Source: a virus. From it: DNA of 31,002 nt. The notes below the pieces were generated by a model. That model was not told the origin of the DNA. It did not search any database and saw nothing but the letters and a program-made list of their open reading frames with translations. The translations under genes and the position numbers were made by a program. How positions within the stretch are numbered: the first letter of the stretch is position 1; each line of letters opens with the position of its first letter. This document shows positions 8,339 to 18,543 of this stretch, one piece after another. The stretch is from positions 1 to 31,002 of IMG/VR virus record IMGVR_UViG_3300030104_002831; one strand, 5' to 3'.

Positions 8339-10825
8339 TTAAACGTTTATATAAGTTATTACAGCTGTTAAACCTGTTGTAGCATTACCATAAGCGTCTG
8401 TCATGGTGTATGTTATTGTTACAGCCGCAGGCGTTACTCCTGGTTTTGTAGTTGGATTACGGAATTTTATTATATTGTTCTCAACAGTAGCTGTACCACT
8501 ACCCGAGGTACCTGTTACTGCTATAGTCGCGTTGTTTATGCCACCAAAAATAAAATTATCACCATCTAAATAACCATTAGAAGGGTAATCTTCAAAAGGA
8601 TTTATTTCTATAGAAGCACCTACAGCGACATCTCTAGCTATAGCTGCTTTTGTTGGTTTTCTATAAGGACCTACACACTCTGATATATCTAATGTAGAAA
8701 CATGCGATACGGTATCACTGGAATAACATGGTGTTTTAAAAACTTGTGCGGATGTTGTGTATTGTACGCTTGTAGATAATACATTCGCGGTAGTGTTTGT
8801 TAAAGTGTGTCCACCTGTGAAATTCACACTACCACCATTCATAGTGCTTAGCACTAACTCATGACCAGGTTGTATATCTGGTAGCGAAGTGTTTATACCA
8901 TTTTGCACGGTGTTTGCTATAGTTATTATAGTGTTTTCATCAGCGGCAACCGGCGCCCCAACAAGATAGGTTAAAGGTATAATATTCACGCCAAAAATAC
9001 CAACATAAGAAGCTGCATGTGGTGTTACTATTAAAGCGTTTAACCTCGTTCTGTCCGCGCTACTTAAATCTACTAATAGTTGACACGTACTAGACGAGGG
9101 AGAACCAATTCTAGCTAAAACGTTACACACAAACTTGTGTTCAGATGTCCAGTCTGTTGATACTGGTTGTCTTTTGATACCTAGTTGGTTAGCAAAAGTT
9201 ATACTAGCACCAACACCAAGCCCATGAGCTTGATTACATACCAGGGTTGTGCTGTTTGTTATACTAAGTACCGTGGTATTAGCGTTTACGCCTCCTCCAG
9301 CAATTTCAGCACCAAAACTTATCGAACTAGTATCAGCAACAACAATAGTGCTACCTGTTGTACCACCAGCTGTTGTTCCTGCTATAGGTACCATTGTTAA
9401 AGTATTAGTAAAAGCGGTTATAGGATTATTTGTTAAATCTTGTAGGTCTTGATCAAAACATGGTGAAAGCAATCTATCAGTAGCAAGAGAAACGTCAGAA
9501 CTAAGGGTAGTTGTAAAGTTGTTAGATATACCGTTGTATATAACAATATCATTTAGTTTTACCGTATTTCTACCCATAACTGTTAGGATCGGCAATCTAA
9601 GCGCTTCGTCGTTTATAGTCCCAGGCGATGGTTCTATTGATGCTTGGTAATACATTGGAACACTTGAGGCGTTAGGTATCACTATGTCACGTTGCCATTC
9701 TTCAATACCAAACCTAGAGAACCTTTGTAAAAGACTTTCTGGCGCTTGTTTTAAAGTTGTTCTTTTTGTTGTAAAATAGCCTGTATTAAAATCATATGTT
9801 GTCGCGCTGTCAAGTTGAGTTAAAACAACATCATAATCAGCGGAAAGAGAGCTTGTGATTTTTAAACCAACCGTTGCGCCACCTTGTATTACAGCTGTAC
9901 CTAATCGAATGTCTTGTGCCATAATATTTGTCCATGAGTTGTTCATTATTCTAGGCATCACTGGGGACGGTAAAGTACCACACTCAGGTGTTCTCCAAAT
10001 TATACTGTCTGTCTTATCAGGATTTATCGAATGCGTACCGCATATGTACTCTATATCAAATCTAATTGACGTTGGTAAACCGGTGGTGTCGTCTGAAACC
10101 AAAACAACTTCGTTAATAATATACGAATTTGAATTAATAACTGATAAAAATGGGTTTGGAAAATTATGAAAATAAAAACCATTTCTACAAGTAAAAGTTC
10201 TAGAATAATGAAGATAAGAAGAGTTAGCACAACACTTACCACTCATTAGTCTTCTAGTTACACTACCAATTGTTGTTGGTTGCCCAACCACGCATGTAGT
10301 ACAACCTGTATTAAGTACAATTTCAGACCAAAAAAGAACATTTGTCCCGCTGAAACTATTTGCGTCAGTTGGCCAATACGAAGGTATATCCTCGTTAAAA
10401 GAGTAACCATGTGTTACGCATTGTGTGGAACCATCAATATCTATTTGTATTGTCGTGTTAGACGTAGGAAAAGTACCAGTCAAGGTTACAAATTGGATAG
10501 CTATCATATTGGCAGAGGTGTGGGGAGCAGCTGTATCACGCATTTTTAACGCAGTTAAGTAAGTGTTTGGTAAAACACAACCTCCGCTTCCATGTGTAAA
10601 AGTTCTTTCCACTCCGCCGGTAGCGGCGTACGCGGTGCTAGCAGAAGGCGTTGAACCTCCTATAGTAAAATCCGCGGCTGAGATAGTCCAACCTTGATGG
10701 GGTATTATCAACATATGCATATTTTGGCCGTACCCACCGGTGAGACCACCAAAATCATTAGCAGTTAACGTGGCTCCAGCCGCATCAACACCAATTGCAC
10801 TTAAAACATCGTAATTATTTGCCAT
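8339..10825 (-). CDS. Putative tail fibre / receptor-binding protein
   Basis: 828 aa, rich in Thr, Ser, Gly and beta-strand-like alternation, without enzymatic motifs. The first 300 residues hold about nine cysteines in pairs or clusters (NTGCTTCVVG, SGKCCANSS, TFTCRNG, EYICGTH, TPECGTL). A module near 490-560 (STIVVADTSSISFGAEI, then NANTTVLSITNSTTLVC) resembles repeats widespread in phage and bacterial surface proteins. The C-terminus (PAAVTITYTMTDAYGNATTG) looks like an Ig/cadherin-type beta-sandwich strand pair. It lies directly downstream of the giant tail protein, where podoviruses often encode their adhesin. The start follows an A/T-only leader (ATTAAAAATAAAATAA). Receptor-binding function is inferred. 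An appendage or head fibre is the main alternative. Confidence 0.65.
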   Translation of the reverse strand: MANNYDVLSAIGVDAAGATLTANDFGGLTGGYGQNMHMLIIPHQGWTISAADFTIGGSTPSASTAYAATGGVERTFTHGSGGCVLPNTYLTALKMRDTAAPHTSANMIAIQFVTLTGTFPTSNTTIQIDIDGSTQCVTHGYSFNEDIPSYWPTDANSFSGTNVLFWSEIVLNTGCTTCVVGQPTTIGSVTRRLMSGKCCANSSYLHYSRTFTCRNGFYFHNFPNPFLSVINSNSYIINEVVLVSDDTTGLPTSIRFDIEYICGTHSINPDKTDSIIWRTPECGTLPSPVMPRIMNNSWTNIMAQDIRLGTAVIQGGATVGLKITSSLSADYDVVLTQLDSATTYDFNTGYFTTKRTTLKQAPESLLQRFSRFGIEEWQRDIVIPNASSVPMYYQASIEPSPGTINDEALRLPILTVMGRNTVKLNDIVIYNGISNNFTTTLSSDVSLATDRLLSPCFDQDLQDLTNNPITAFTNTLTMVPIAGTTAGGTTGSTIVVADTSSISFGAEIAGGGVNANTTVLSITNSTTLVCNQAHGLGVGASITFANQLGIKRQPVSTDWTSEHKFVCNVLARIGSPSSSTCQLLVDLSSADRTRLNALIVTPHAASYVGIFGVNIIPLTYLVGAPVAADENTIITIANTVQNGINTSLPDIQPGHELVLSTMNGGSVNFTGGHTLTNTTANVLSTSVQYTTSAQVFKTPCYSSDTVSHVSTLDISECVGPYRKPTKAAIARDVAVGASIEINPFEDYPSNGYLDGDNFIFGGINNATIAVTGTSGSGTATVENNIIKFRNPTTKPGVTPAAVTITYTMTDAYGNATTGLTAVITYINV

Positions 10826-10836
10826 TTATTTTATTT

Positions 10837-13800
10837 TTAATCTAAATCACCTAAATCCTCAATAACTATAATTGAGTTACCAGTAGCGCCACCGCTAACA
10901 TCAGTTGGTATATCTATTCCTTGTGTGTTAAATTGTTGCACATCTAAATCAGTAATTGAAGTTCCATAATCTTTTCCTTTTATATAGTTAAAGTATTTAC
11001 CTTCTTTTTCTTTAAATTCATTTATTAATCCTGTTTCTAAATTAGTTGTAATCTCACCAGTGTACCAACCATTTTGCCCTGTTATATTATAATACTCCCC
11101 ATCAACGTTAAAAGCTTGTGTAGTAAAATAATTTTCCGAACCTTCATAGTTTAACGTGTTAAACGTTTTAACCGACCCAGGCGAATCGTTTAGTAGAACC
11201 GTTACGCTAGGTTCATCATATATTTCGTTTGAAGAACCAGGGTAATAAGTGGCGATTTTACTCCCAACGTAGTGCTCGTACATGCTACCACCTTTAAAAG
11301 TAAAGAATTTATTATTTGTTGAAACACCCGCTTCTTGCATCCAAGACTTTAAACTAACCCAACCACCTACGTTTTCACTATAACTAACTGTTTTTGGTAG
11401 AACAGGTGTTTCTTTAGGAGCGTACCATAGTTTTAATACAACTTCATGAGCGTCTACATCAAGATTTCCAGAAACATGTTGAACGGTTCCTACTGTGTAG
11501 AACGCGTGATATATTGTATCACCAAAAGTATCTGTACCATTGTTTGACAAATATGTATGTGGAACGTGTCCTAAGAGCGCAGGAATACTGTCAACACATG
11601 TACCTGACGAGCAGTCAAATCTTTGATAATAAGGTGCAACGGACTTAAAAACAGCTCTACCCGCTGTTGGATCATTAAAATCTGTCACTTCAATATAAAG
11701 ATCAACAGAAACACTATCATATAATGCATATCCTAGATTTCCCACCAGCGAAGTATCAACAAGGTTTACGCCGTTGTTTATTATGTTTTGCCCATATACA
11801 TCAGTTATAGACATAGTAATGTTTTTTACTAGGTGCGCTTGACCTACAGCGGCTCCAGTTGAACCATAAAAACCAACGTCACCACTATCTAATGCTATAT
11901 TTTCTTCCCACCAAGAAAAGTTATTATCACCTCCAACAGCAGGGTTAATAGTACCCTTATTGAATTGAATACCTCTACCACCATTACCAACTTTACCTCT
12001 TACGTGGTTCCAAGTAGTCGACGGTGGTATATAAGTTGATTCACTATTATCAGCAGGAACATTGTCTATACTGATATGGTACATACCCTTACGTTCGTCC
12101 CAACTACCAATTATAGAATTTATATTACCTTTGAGTCTATCGTGAAAATAATCTCTCATTCCAGCTTCAGATATAGGTGTTAAGCCATCAGCTGACAATC
12201 TCATTATAGCCCCTCTATCTTTGTCTGAGAAATAAGATCTATAAGAATCAAATGCGAATGACTCAGGATTTCTAGATATCCCAAACTCCCCTGCGTAAGG
12301 TATAGCTTGACCTAAAACATTGTTATTAGCTGTAACATTACTGTTTCCGTCAGCATTATATAACGCGTCCTTATTAGCTAATATTTTTAATATTTTATCT
12401 TCACACAAAGCTATTAAATCTCCATCAGCAGTAGATCTTGAATGTAATTTTTGTATACTACCATAAGCTGGTTGTAAATCTTTTGTTATAGCTTCCGCTT
12501 GTATAAATTGATTTAATCTATTAACACCACTAGAGCTATTAAATATACCGGAGAATATAAGGCCACTCCACTTTCTTTCTTCCATATATTGTTCAGCTAG
12601 AGGCATAGACACTTTAGGTCCTTTATCTATTAAAGGTGTGTTGTAATCATCTCTAATTCTATTTGACTCCACGCCGTTAGCAAAAGAATAACAGTTATAC
12701 CAATCTAGTGGATTCCAACTACCATGATAATAGTAATTGTCCCCAATAGGGTATGCTGGACTAGCTTCGTAATATAAATCTAAACCAACATCTTCTTTGG
12801 GCTCTGTTTCCCATATAGCTGGATTATCACTCGTAAAGTCAGAATCTTCAGCATATTCTACATCAACAATTTCAATAGTTCTTTTTTCACCACTTTGCCT
12901 TCTTTCACAGTTATTACAATTGTTCCAGTGGTTACCATCGCCAAGAACAAGCATGTGCCTAGGATCGTAATTAGTTAATATTTGCTGAACACCGCCAGGT
13001 AACTCACCCGGTGTACCGTTAACTGTTGGTATAGGTGGTGAAAATCTAATGTAAGCTCTTCTTCTGTGGTTACCACAATCATAATAATCATCACCTGGGT
13101 ACTTATCATTATCGTAGTTTTCTAGCTTAGCTTGTTTTACATTTGCACTACCGTCTGGAGAACCCTCTATTTCGTAAACATTTGTGTCGCCCTGCCATCT
13201 AAATCTTGTACCAGTTCTTGTTATGTGTTTCCAAAAAGCTTTTTCCGCGTCGTTAGTTTTGTGATCTCGAGCCGGGTCTCTATCTGTATCATCGTCACAT
13301 AAATGACTATAACTAATCATCATTGAATCAGCGACTACATCTGAAGAGTTTTGACCATGCAACCCAGAATCAAATAAACCTATACCAATAGGATGTAAAC
13401 CGGATAATTTAGCCCAGTTTGAACTACCGCTAACACCATTTGATGCGCCGTTGCTAGATCCAAATCCAGAACCCGAACCACTTGTTATATAAGAGTTACT
13501 AAATCTACCCGAGCTATTAGGAGGGTTACCATCAACACCAACACCATCATAAGGATCAGTGTTAGCCGTACCTGTTGAACTCCAACCAATAGTACCTGAC
13601 CCGGTAACACCAAGAGCTTGGCCATTTTCAGGGCTTGAAAGAAAAGAAGCTCCCATGACAGACGATTCGTCTAAGAAAAAACCTCTTCTGTCAGCCGTGC
13701 TGTCTGAATTGTACCACGTCTCTTTATGACCAGATTTACCCGCGTGCCTTGCTTTTATTCTTTGTAATTCTTGACTTTGTAGAGTGAAATAAGTAGGTTC

Positions 13801-16743
13801 TCCTTGGCCTACCAATATGTTTTGTTCTAAAGTTATATCTCTATGTATTTTAACAAAAAACCTACCTTCAAATTCTGGTAATTGAGCTATAACTTGTCTA
13901 GCTAATTCTATTTTTAAGTTAGGTTTGTATTCTAAAGGATTTGCACTTGGATCCACCGTGGTGAAATGCATGTCAAAGCTAAATGGTTTAGTAGCAGATA
14001 GTCTCATATGGTTATTTACCATATTTTTACCAGCAACAGTATACCATCTAGAGGCGTGCTCATCAAGTTTGACTCTAAATACTAAAACATCTGGATCATC
14101 ACCTTGCCCGAAGTTGTCACCGTAATTATCTTCCCAAAGAGTTTTTGGTATATCTACAGTTCTAGCGCCCTCTTTTGGCTCACCGTCAACTCCAAAGTCA
14201 CAAATAACAGAACCCATTGATCTTTGTTGTGTTTTTACGAATGTAGGTGCCTCATTGTTTATTGCTAAAATCTTATACCTAGCATCAGCTTTAACAGCGG
14301 TATCGTTGTCATGTTGTTTTTTAAGTATTATATAAGTCTCCTCATCTACCTTGTTTCTTTCTGATGAAGGAAAAGAAAGCCAAACGTTACCATCTTCAGC
14401 GTCATAAAAACGATCCATAGCTAAATTATAATACTCGTTAGAAGTTTCTTTTATAAAATATTTATAGTGAGTTGCCCAGTGTGGAGCTGATGGATAACTT
14501 GGACTTTGGAAAGTACCGTCATCTAACCTAACGTTTAAAAAGTTATAACTAGTTGCCTCTGATTTTTCTACTTGTATAGTACCGCTCTCGTCTGTTAAAA
14601 CGGGTGTTTGTCTACCAAACTCATCCATATATACAACTCCTATTTGGTATTTCCTTATTGACTTTATAGATTTTTCAGGTTTAGCAGCAACGCCACTTAT
14701 TGTTTGCCAAGGTGAAGGGCTTAAAACTCCAGTTGAACTTCCAGTTGTGTCGAAATCTGGATCATAGTTTAGTGGTTGATCACCACCAAAAAGACCGTAT
14801 CTATTTTTACGTGGACTCAAACGAATCATAAATTTAGGAGATATAGTTTTTCCATTTGCGCTTTTTAAGTCATATTGCTGCAAGTAATTACCATATATTA
14901 GTCTATTGCCAGAAACTTCTTGGGCTAAAGCTTTTCTTGGAACGTTATCGTAAGGTCTTAGTAGTTGGTTAGCTGGTACAGCCGCGTGTATAAGTTCGGA
15001 TTCTATTTTTAAAGAACCCTCTGGGTGTTTTTCAAATAGCGCTTTGTCTGCTTCTGAAGGATACTGAGAGGTTAATCCAGAAGGAAAATACTTGTCAACA
15101 GGAGCACCTACAGATGGATCAGTATATTTTATTTTTCCATCCCAACCAATATCAGCTGGGGAGTTCTGCGTGCCTAATGTAGTATTGGCTACCTCTGGCC
15201 CTTTAATTGTTTTTACTGTATATACGTTTGTGGAATTTGATTCTTTGTAAAGCACATCAACCTCAACTACGTCTAAAGGTGTTTTGTGCTTCATTAAGCT
15301 TGAATCCTCGTGAGTTGGGTTAGGTAAGAACTTGGAAACAACTAAAAACCTTATTTGGTTTGACATACCTAGATTGTAACCTTTTTTTGGAAAATAATCA
15401 AATTCACCAGGTAAAAAAGCTACCTCCGAAAAAGGAGAGTAAGCGGAGTATTCCCCATCTTCATACTTCCACCTGTAAGCAAACCTTGGAAATTTAAATT
15501 CAAACAAAGGGGTTTTTTGTTCTAGTTTTGCTTCAAATGAAGCTGGATTTCCAGTCTCATCAACCGTTACTATACCGCTACTTATTGATAGGATTTCAAA
15601 TTGTATTATTGAACCTGATGTAAAGGTTGTCATATTTACTATTTGTATTCTAGCCACAACCGACTCTGAAAAATCGCTAGCACTGTTTTGGTAATTAAGT
15701 TCTAACGTGTCTCCAGGTTGCCAAGAAGGTGTTGTACCTGATAAGATTATGTGTAAAACATTTACACCATCACTTTCAACACCAGCTGTAAGCGGTTCCC
15801 CTATATCTGGCCCGGCCGCGTAGGTAAAATTATAATTAATTATTGCCTCTGTTTCCGCCCCTCCATAATTACCAAACCCACGTTCAGTTGTTTGCATTGT
15901 TAAAACAGGTGGTGTTATAGGGAACTTCTTAGCAACGGTTACGTGTTCTTCAAGCATCCTACCTTTATTCGCTCCCATTACCCACAAACTAGTACAACCA
16001 TTAACAAGGTTAGCATTTAAACTACCGTATTTACATCTTGTAATATTTATTTTTTTAGGCTCTGTATTGTTGTCTGTCCACAGTAGTAAATCCTCTAATA
16101 TATTTACACCAGTGATAAGATAGTTAGGGTCAAATCCTAGTGTTCTACCTCCTCCAACTGAAAACTTTAAAGTACAATGGTCAGGTATAGTAGCTGGAGA
16201 GGTCAGTTGAACCATCCAACCAGATACGTTACCATAACTAGCGCCTTGCACTTCAAATGGACCTAGCACATTACCCGTCGCTGGATCATGAGCGGTAAAT
16301 GTCATTCCTGGTTGAATACCTAGTAAAACTGAACTAGCTTGGCCAGCGGCAACAGGCATAAACACATTGTTGTTTAAAGCCCCGTTTATTTTTGTAGTAA
16401 CCGAGTGGTACTCTTGAAAAACAACAGCTACAGTATCTAAATCTACATCATACTCATAAATAAAATCTACTTGAGTGCTAGATCCTTCTAATGAAGTAGC
16501 AAACCAAATAACTTTATTTTCCTTTTCCCAAACTATAGAACCTATACATTTTAAACTTTCGTTCGCTGTGCCTGAGGCTACGATTTTATTACCCCAGAGC
16601 GTCTGTACGGTACCAACCGCAGATCCTTCTGAAGTAGAAACTTCTACATTTAATGCGTCTCTATATTCACCGTTAGGAACTAATCTCTCGTCGAGATCTT
16701 TGTTCATTCTCCCCGCGGTGAACTGATGATTAATCTCAGCCAT
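10837..16743 (-). CDS. Giant tail protein (stabilisation/muzzle-like)
   Basis: 1968 aa. The N-terminus INHQFTAGRMNKDLDERLVP followed by NGEYRDALNVEVSTSEGSAV carries the signature of phage tail stabilisation proteins, including the large muzzle-type proteins of crAss-like phages. The bulk is beta-rich. The conserved-looking stretch YNCYSFANGVESNRIRDDYN lies near 1350 and GDLIALCEDKILKILANKDA near 1455. Cys1276 and Cys1279 (NNCNNCERR), with His1272 nearby and DCGNHRRR about 55 residues earlier, could form a metal site. It follows the ring/adaptor genes with a 3-base gap and precedes the adhesin candidate. It most likely forms the distal short tail closing the portal channel. The size and N-terminal motif are the strongest evidence. 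Detailed structural assignment is inference. Confidence 0.75.
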   Translation of the reverse strand: MAEINHQFTAGRMNKDLDERLVPNGEYRDALNVEVSTSEGSAVGTVQTLWGNKIVASGTANESLKCIGSIVWEKENKVIWFATSLEGSSTQVDFIYEYDVDLDTVAVVFQEYHSVTTKINGALNNNVFMPVAAGQASSVLLGIQPGMTFTAHDPATGNVLGPFEVQGASYGNVSGWMVQLTSPATIPDHCTLKFSVGGGRTLGFDPNYLITGVNILEDLLLWTDNNTEPKKINITRCKYGSLNANLVNGCTSLWVMGANKGRMLEEHVTVAKKFPITPPVLTMQTTERGFGNYGGAETEAIINYNFTYAAGPDIGEPLTAGVESDGVNVLHIILSGTTPSWQPGDTLELNYQNSASDFSESVVARIQIVNMTTFTSGSIIQFEILSISSGIVTVDETGNPASFEAKLEQKTPLFEFKFPRFAYRWKYEDGEYSAYSPFSEVAFLPGEFDYFPKKGYNLGMSNQIRFLVVSKFLPNPTHEDSSLMKHKTPLDVVEVDVLYKESNSTNVYTVKTIKGPEVANTTLGTQNSPADIGWDGKIKYTDPSVGAPVDKYFPSGLTSQYPSEADKALFEKHPEGSLKIESELIHAAVPANQLLRPYDNVPRKALAQEVSGNRLIYGNYLQQYDLKSANGKTISPKFMIRLSPRKNRYGLFGGDQPLNYDPDFDTTGSSTGVLSPSPWQTISGVAAKPEKSIKSIRKYQIGVVYMDEFGRQTPVLTDESGTIQVEKSEATSYNFLNVRLDDGTFQSPSYPSAPHWATHYKYFIKETSNEYYNLAMDRFYDAEDGNVWLSFPSSERNKVDEETYIILKKQHDNDTAVKADARYKILAINNEAPTFVKTQQRSMGSVICDFGVDGEPKEGARTVDIPKTLWEDNYGDNFGQGDDPDVLVFRVKLDEHASRWYTVAGKNMVNNHMRLSATKPFSFDMHFTTVDPSANPLEYKPNLKIELARQVIAQLPEFEGRFFVKIHRDITLEQNILVGQGEPTYFTLQSQELQRIKARHAGKSGHKETWYNSDSTADRRGFFLDESSVMGASFLSSPENGQALGVTGSGTIGWSSTGTANTDPYDGVGVDGNPPNSSGRFSNSYITSGSGSGFGSSNGASNGVSGSSNWAKLSGLHPIGIGLFDSGLHGQNSSDVVADSMMISYSHLCDDDTDRDPARDHKTNDAEKAFWKHITRTGTRFRWQGDTNVYEIEGSPDGSANVKQAKLENYDNDKYPGDDYYDCGNHRRRAYIRFSPPIPTVNGTPGELPGGVQQILTNYDPRHMLVLGDGNHWNNCNNCERRQSGEKRTIEIVDVEYAEDSDFTSDNPAIWETEPKEDVGLDLYYEASPAYPIGDNYYYHGSWNPLDWYNCYSFANGVESNRIRDDYNTPLIDKGPKVSMPLAEQYMEERKWSGLIFSGIFNSSSGVNRLNQFIQAEAITKDLQPAYGSIQKLHSRSTADGDLIALCEDKILKILANKDALYNADGNSNVTANNNVLGQAIPYAGEFGISRNPESFAFDSYRSYFSDKDRGAIMRLSADGLTPISEAGMRDYFHDRLKGNINSIIGSWDERKGMYHISIDNVPADNSESTYIPPSTTWNHVRGKVGNGGRGIQFNKGTINPAVGGDNNFSWWEENIALDSGDVGFYGSTGAAVGQAHLVKNITMSITDVYGQNIINNGVNLVDTSLVGNLGYALYDSVSVDLYIEVTDFNDPTAGRAVFKSVAPYYQRFDCSSGTCVDSIPALLGHVPHTYLSNNGTDTFGDTIYHAFYTVGTVQHVSGNLDVDAHEVVLKLWYAPKETPVLPKTVSYSENVGGWVSLKSWMQEAGVSTNNKFFTFKGGSMYEHYVGSKIATYYPGSSNEIYDEPSVTVLLNDSPGSVKTFNTLNYEGSENYFTTQAFNVDGEYYNITGQNGWYTGEITTNLETGLINEFKEKEGKYFNYIKGKDYGTSITDLDVQQFNTQGIDIPTDVSGGATGNSIIVIEDLGDLD

Positions 16744-16746
16744 ATA

Positions 16747-17619
16747 CTAGTGTTTTATCCACTTAGATTTTCCTCTAAGTATTTGAGTAATTTCTTCTAT
16801 TTTAATATTTGATAATCTTAGTTTTGCTTTTCTTGTTTCGGCAAATCTTTCTTTTTTGTATCTCTGTACAACATATTCTGGTATATCAGATTTTAAAGAT
16901 AATATACCATACATAATCCACTTGTACATTGCTTCTTCAGCAAACTTATGAACTTTCATTTCAGCATCTGTTCCTAAACTATCGCTTATATATTCTAATA
17001 TTACAGTTTGTCCAGCTAAGTTAGAGCTAAAATGTATTTTACCAGTGGCACAATCTATAAAAAATGAACCATTAGTTTGGGAGTGTTGAGGATCAATACC
17101 ATATCTATTACCAGTTATACTCCAATATTCATCGTCATCATAATCTTGGTTTTCACTAGGTGTGTTAGACACATAATTAGCGTTAGTTGTTGATGTATTA
17201 TCAGTGTCTAGCGCTGTACCATCATACTGATAAGTACCTGCCGCATCCTGTTGCACTTGTACAGGGTTAGACGTTTTAGAAGTCGGATATATAACATGTT
17301 CAACACCGTTGTTGTCAGACCAAGTAAGCTTTACATAGTTTACATAGTCTTGTGGTAAAACCATTGTTAAACTTGCTGGTAATCTAATTTCTTGAGTTTT
17401 ACAAGATTTAAAAGTATCAAAGGACATTTCCTGCAAAGCACGCATTGCGTGAAACTGAACGTCTGTTCTATTAACCTTGTTTATTAGCTTACCCTCTCCA
17501 GTATACACAAACATAAAGTGCTTTATTATATTATCTAAGGATGTAAATTGATAATCACCAAACGGCGTTGGTGAGGCCGTGCTGTAATACTGTTGTCCCG
17601 TCTGTGTTATTAATGCCAT
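16747..17619 (-). CDS. Ring/tail-adaptor protein (P22 gp4-like superfamily candidate)
   Basis: 290 aa. The segment NRTDVQFHAMRALQEMSFDT (about 49-68), then a beta segment with LPASLTMVLPQDYVNYVKLT (79-98), shows the pattern of head-tail adaptor or tail-tubular proteins of the P22 gp4/T7 gp11 type: an N-terminal helical ring-forming part, then a beta domain. A disordered Asn/Thr/Asp-rich loop follows (about 130-160). The C-terminus is a helical, basic region (YKKERFAETRKAKLRLSNIK). It lies 3 bases after the stop of the second ring protein and immediately before the giant tail protein, exactly where a portal-to-tail adaptor is expected. Family assignment is from pattern and order, not a search. 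Confidence 0.65.
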   Translation of the reverse strand: MALITQTGQQYYSTASPTPFGDYQFTSLDNIIKHFMFVYTGEGKLINKVNRTDVQFHAMRALQEMSFDTFKSCKTQEIRLPASLTMVLPQDYVNYVKLTWSDNNGVEHVIYPTSKTSNPVQVQQDAAGTYQYDGTALDTDNTSTTNANYVSNTPSENQDYDDDEYWSITGNRYGIDPQHSQTNGSFFIDCATGKIHFSSNLAGQTVILEYISDSLGTDAEMKVHKFAEEAMYKWIMYGILSLKSDIPEYVVQRYKKERFAETRKAKLRLSNIKIEEITQILRGKSKWIKH

Positions 17620-17622
17620 TTA

Positions 17623-18354
17623 TTATGAGTTTTTTGTTTGTAAAATTTCTGCTTCTTCTTGGTTTGCTACTTGAATTAATCCAGGTTTGTTTAGTGTTAT
17701 ACCAGCTAATTCTAATATCTTTATAACCAAAACGCTTTCTTCAGAAGGGTGTAATTGGAAATTAGTTGAAGTACCCGCGTTGTACATGGCTTCTAAATTA
17801 ACCACTGAATATCCCCAAACAACTAAAGTTGGTTGCTGATAATAAGAATACGTAACGCCACTTGTTGCTGCCGTTGTGTTAGAACTAGAATAACAATTTA
17901 TAACATTGTGTGACACTCTTCTGTAAACTGGCCTATCTACAAATGGGTTTAAAAGATTAGGTGTCAAATCAGAACCTGTTGCCATCATTAAACTATATTC
18001 TTTTTCTGTTATCTCTTGGCAAAATTGAGAACCGCTATTACTAACAGCTAAATATACGTTTTCCAACCTATAAAGATCGGCGGCTAAGTTTATACCACTA
18101 CCAGCCGAAACAGAATCTTCGTAAAATGACTTTAGCTTCTCGTTAATCATATGAATAGCATCAGTAGCTGTGTTGTTACCCCTACCGGAACTATCTGCTA
18201 AGGCTTTGTCTTTTTCGTAGAAATAATTTTCATATATAGACATTTGAGCTTGATTAGCGAACAAGTTAAACTCTTGAGGTGTTATATAACCTCTTTGCTC
18301 TTTATTAGCTAAAGCTAAAACTCTTTGATATACTGTATCTACTGGTACCGCCAT
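17623..18354 (-). CDS. Ring/head-tail connector protein
   Basis: 243 aa. The N-terminal motif VYQRVLALANKEQRGYITPQ, continuing EFNLFANQAQMSIYENYFYE (8-47), is one I recognise as strongly conserved in connector genes of marine and crAss-like phages. The middle is an alpha/beta part with CQEITEKEYSLMMATGSDLT, then a beta part and a C-terminal helix (EESVLVIKILELAGITLNKP). It stands 2 bases after the 58-aa gene and 3 bases before the P22 gp4-like gene, between capsid and tail genes. It probably forms a ring stacked under the portal. It has no enzymatic motif. Confidence 0.65.
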   Translation of the reverse strand: MAVPVDTVYQRVLALANKEQRGYITPQEFNLFANQAQMSIYENYFYEKDKALADSSGRGNNTATDAIHMINEKLKSFYEDSVSAGSGINLAADLYRLENVYLAVSNSGSQFCQEITEKEYSLMMATGSDLTPNLLNPFVDRPVYRRVSHNVINCYSSSNTTAATSGVTYSYYQQPTLVVWGYSVVNLEAMYNAGTSTNFQLHPSEESVLVIKILELAGITLNKPGLIQVANQEEAEILQTKNS

Positions 18355-18356
18355 AA

Positions 18357-18533
18357 TTATTTTTTGTTTTTATAAGGAAATATTTTGTTTAATTTTTCTT
18401 GTCTACCTTTGCAACCACAATCTTCAGGTTCTCTACCTGTTGCTTTTTGCATTTTATTAACAACTATTTTAACCCCTGACATTTCTAAAAAATTAGCCAA
18501 AGTGTCTCCAAATCCTTTTGGTTTATTTTCCAT
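18357..18533 (-). CDS. Small Cys-x-Cys conserved protein (58 aa)
   Basis: Start at 18531-18533, stop at 18357-18359, two bases before the connector gene ATG. The sequence opens MENKPKGFGDTLANFLEMSG, continues with a basic helix, then REPEDCGCKGRQEKLNKIFP and a short basic tail. A Cys-Gly-Cys pair followed by a basic helix and 'LNKIFPY' is a pattern I recognise from short genes among phage connector genes, but no function is known to me. The cysteines could bind a metal or form a disulfide. The short intergenic distances and a clean A/T leader (AAAAATATT) support it as a real gene despite its size. Confidence 0.7.
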   Translation of the reverse strand: MENKPKGFGDTLANFLEMSGVKIVVNKMQKATGREPEDCGCKGRQEKLNKIFPYKNKK

Positions 18534-18543
18534 AATATTTTTA

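Noticed and set aside
10051-10242. 63-residue minus-strand frame inside the adhesin gene (and similar ones at 25537-25728 and 25876-26160)
   Set aside because: They lie wholly inside long genes on the same strand in another frame, without a leader or recognisable motif.
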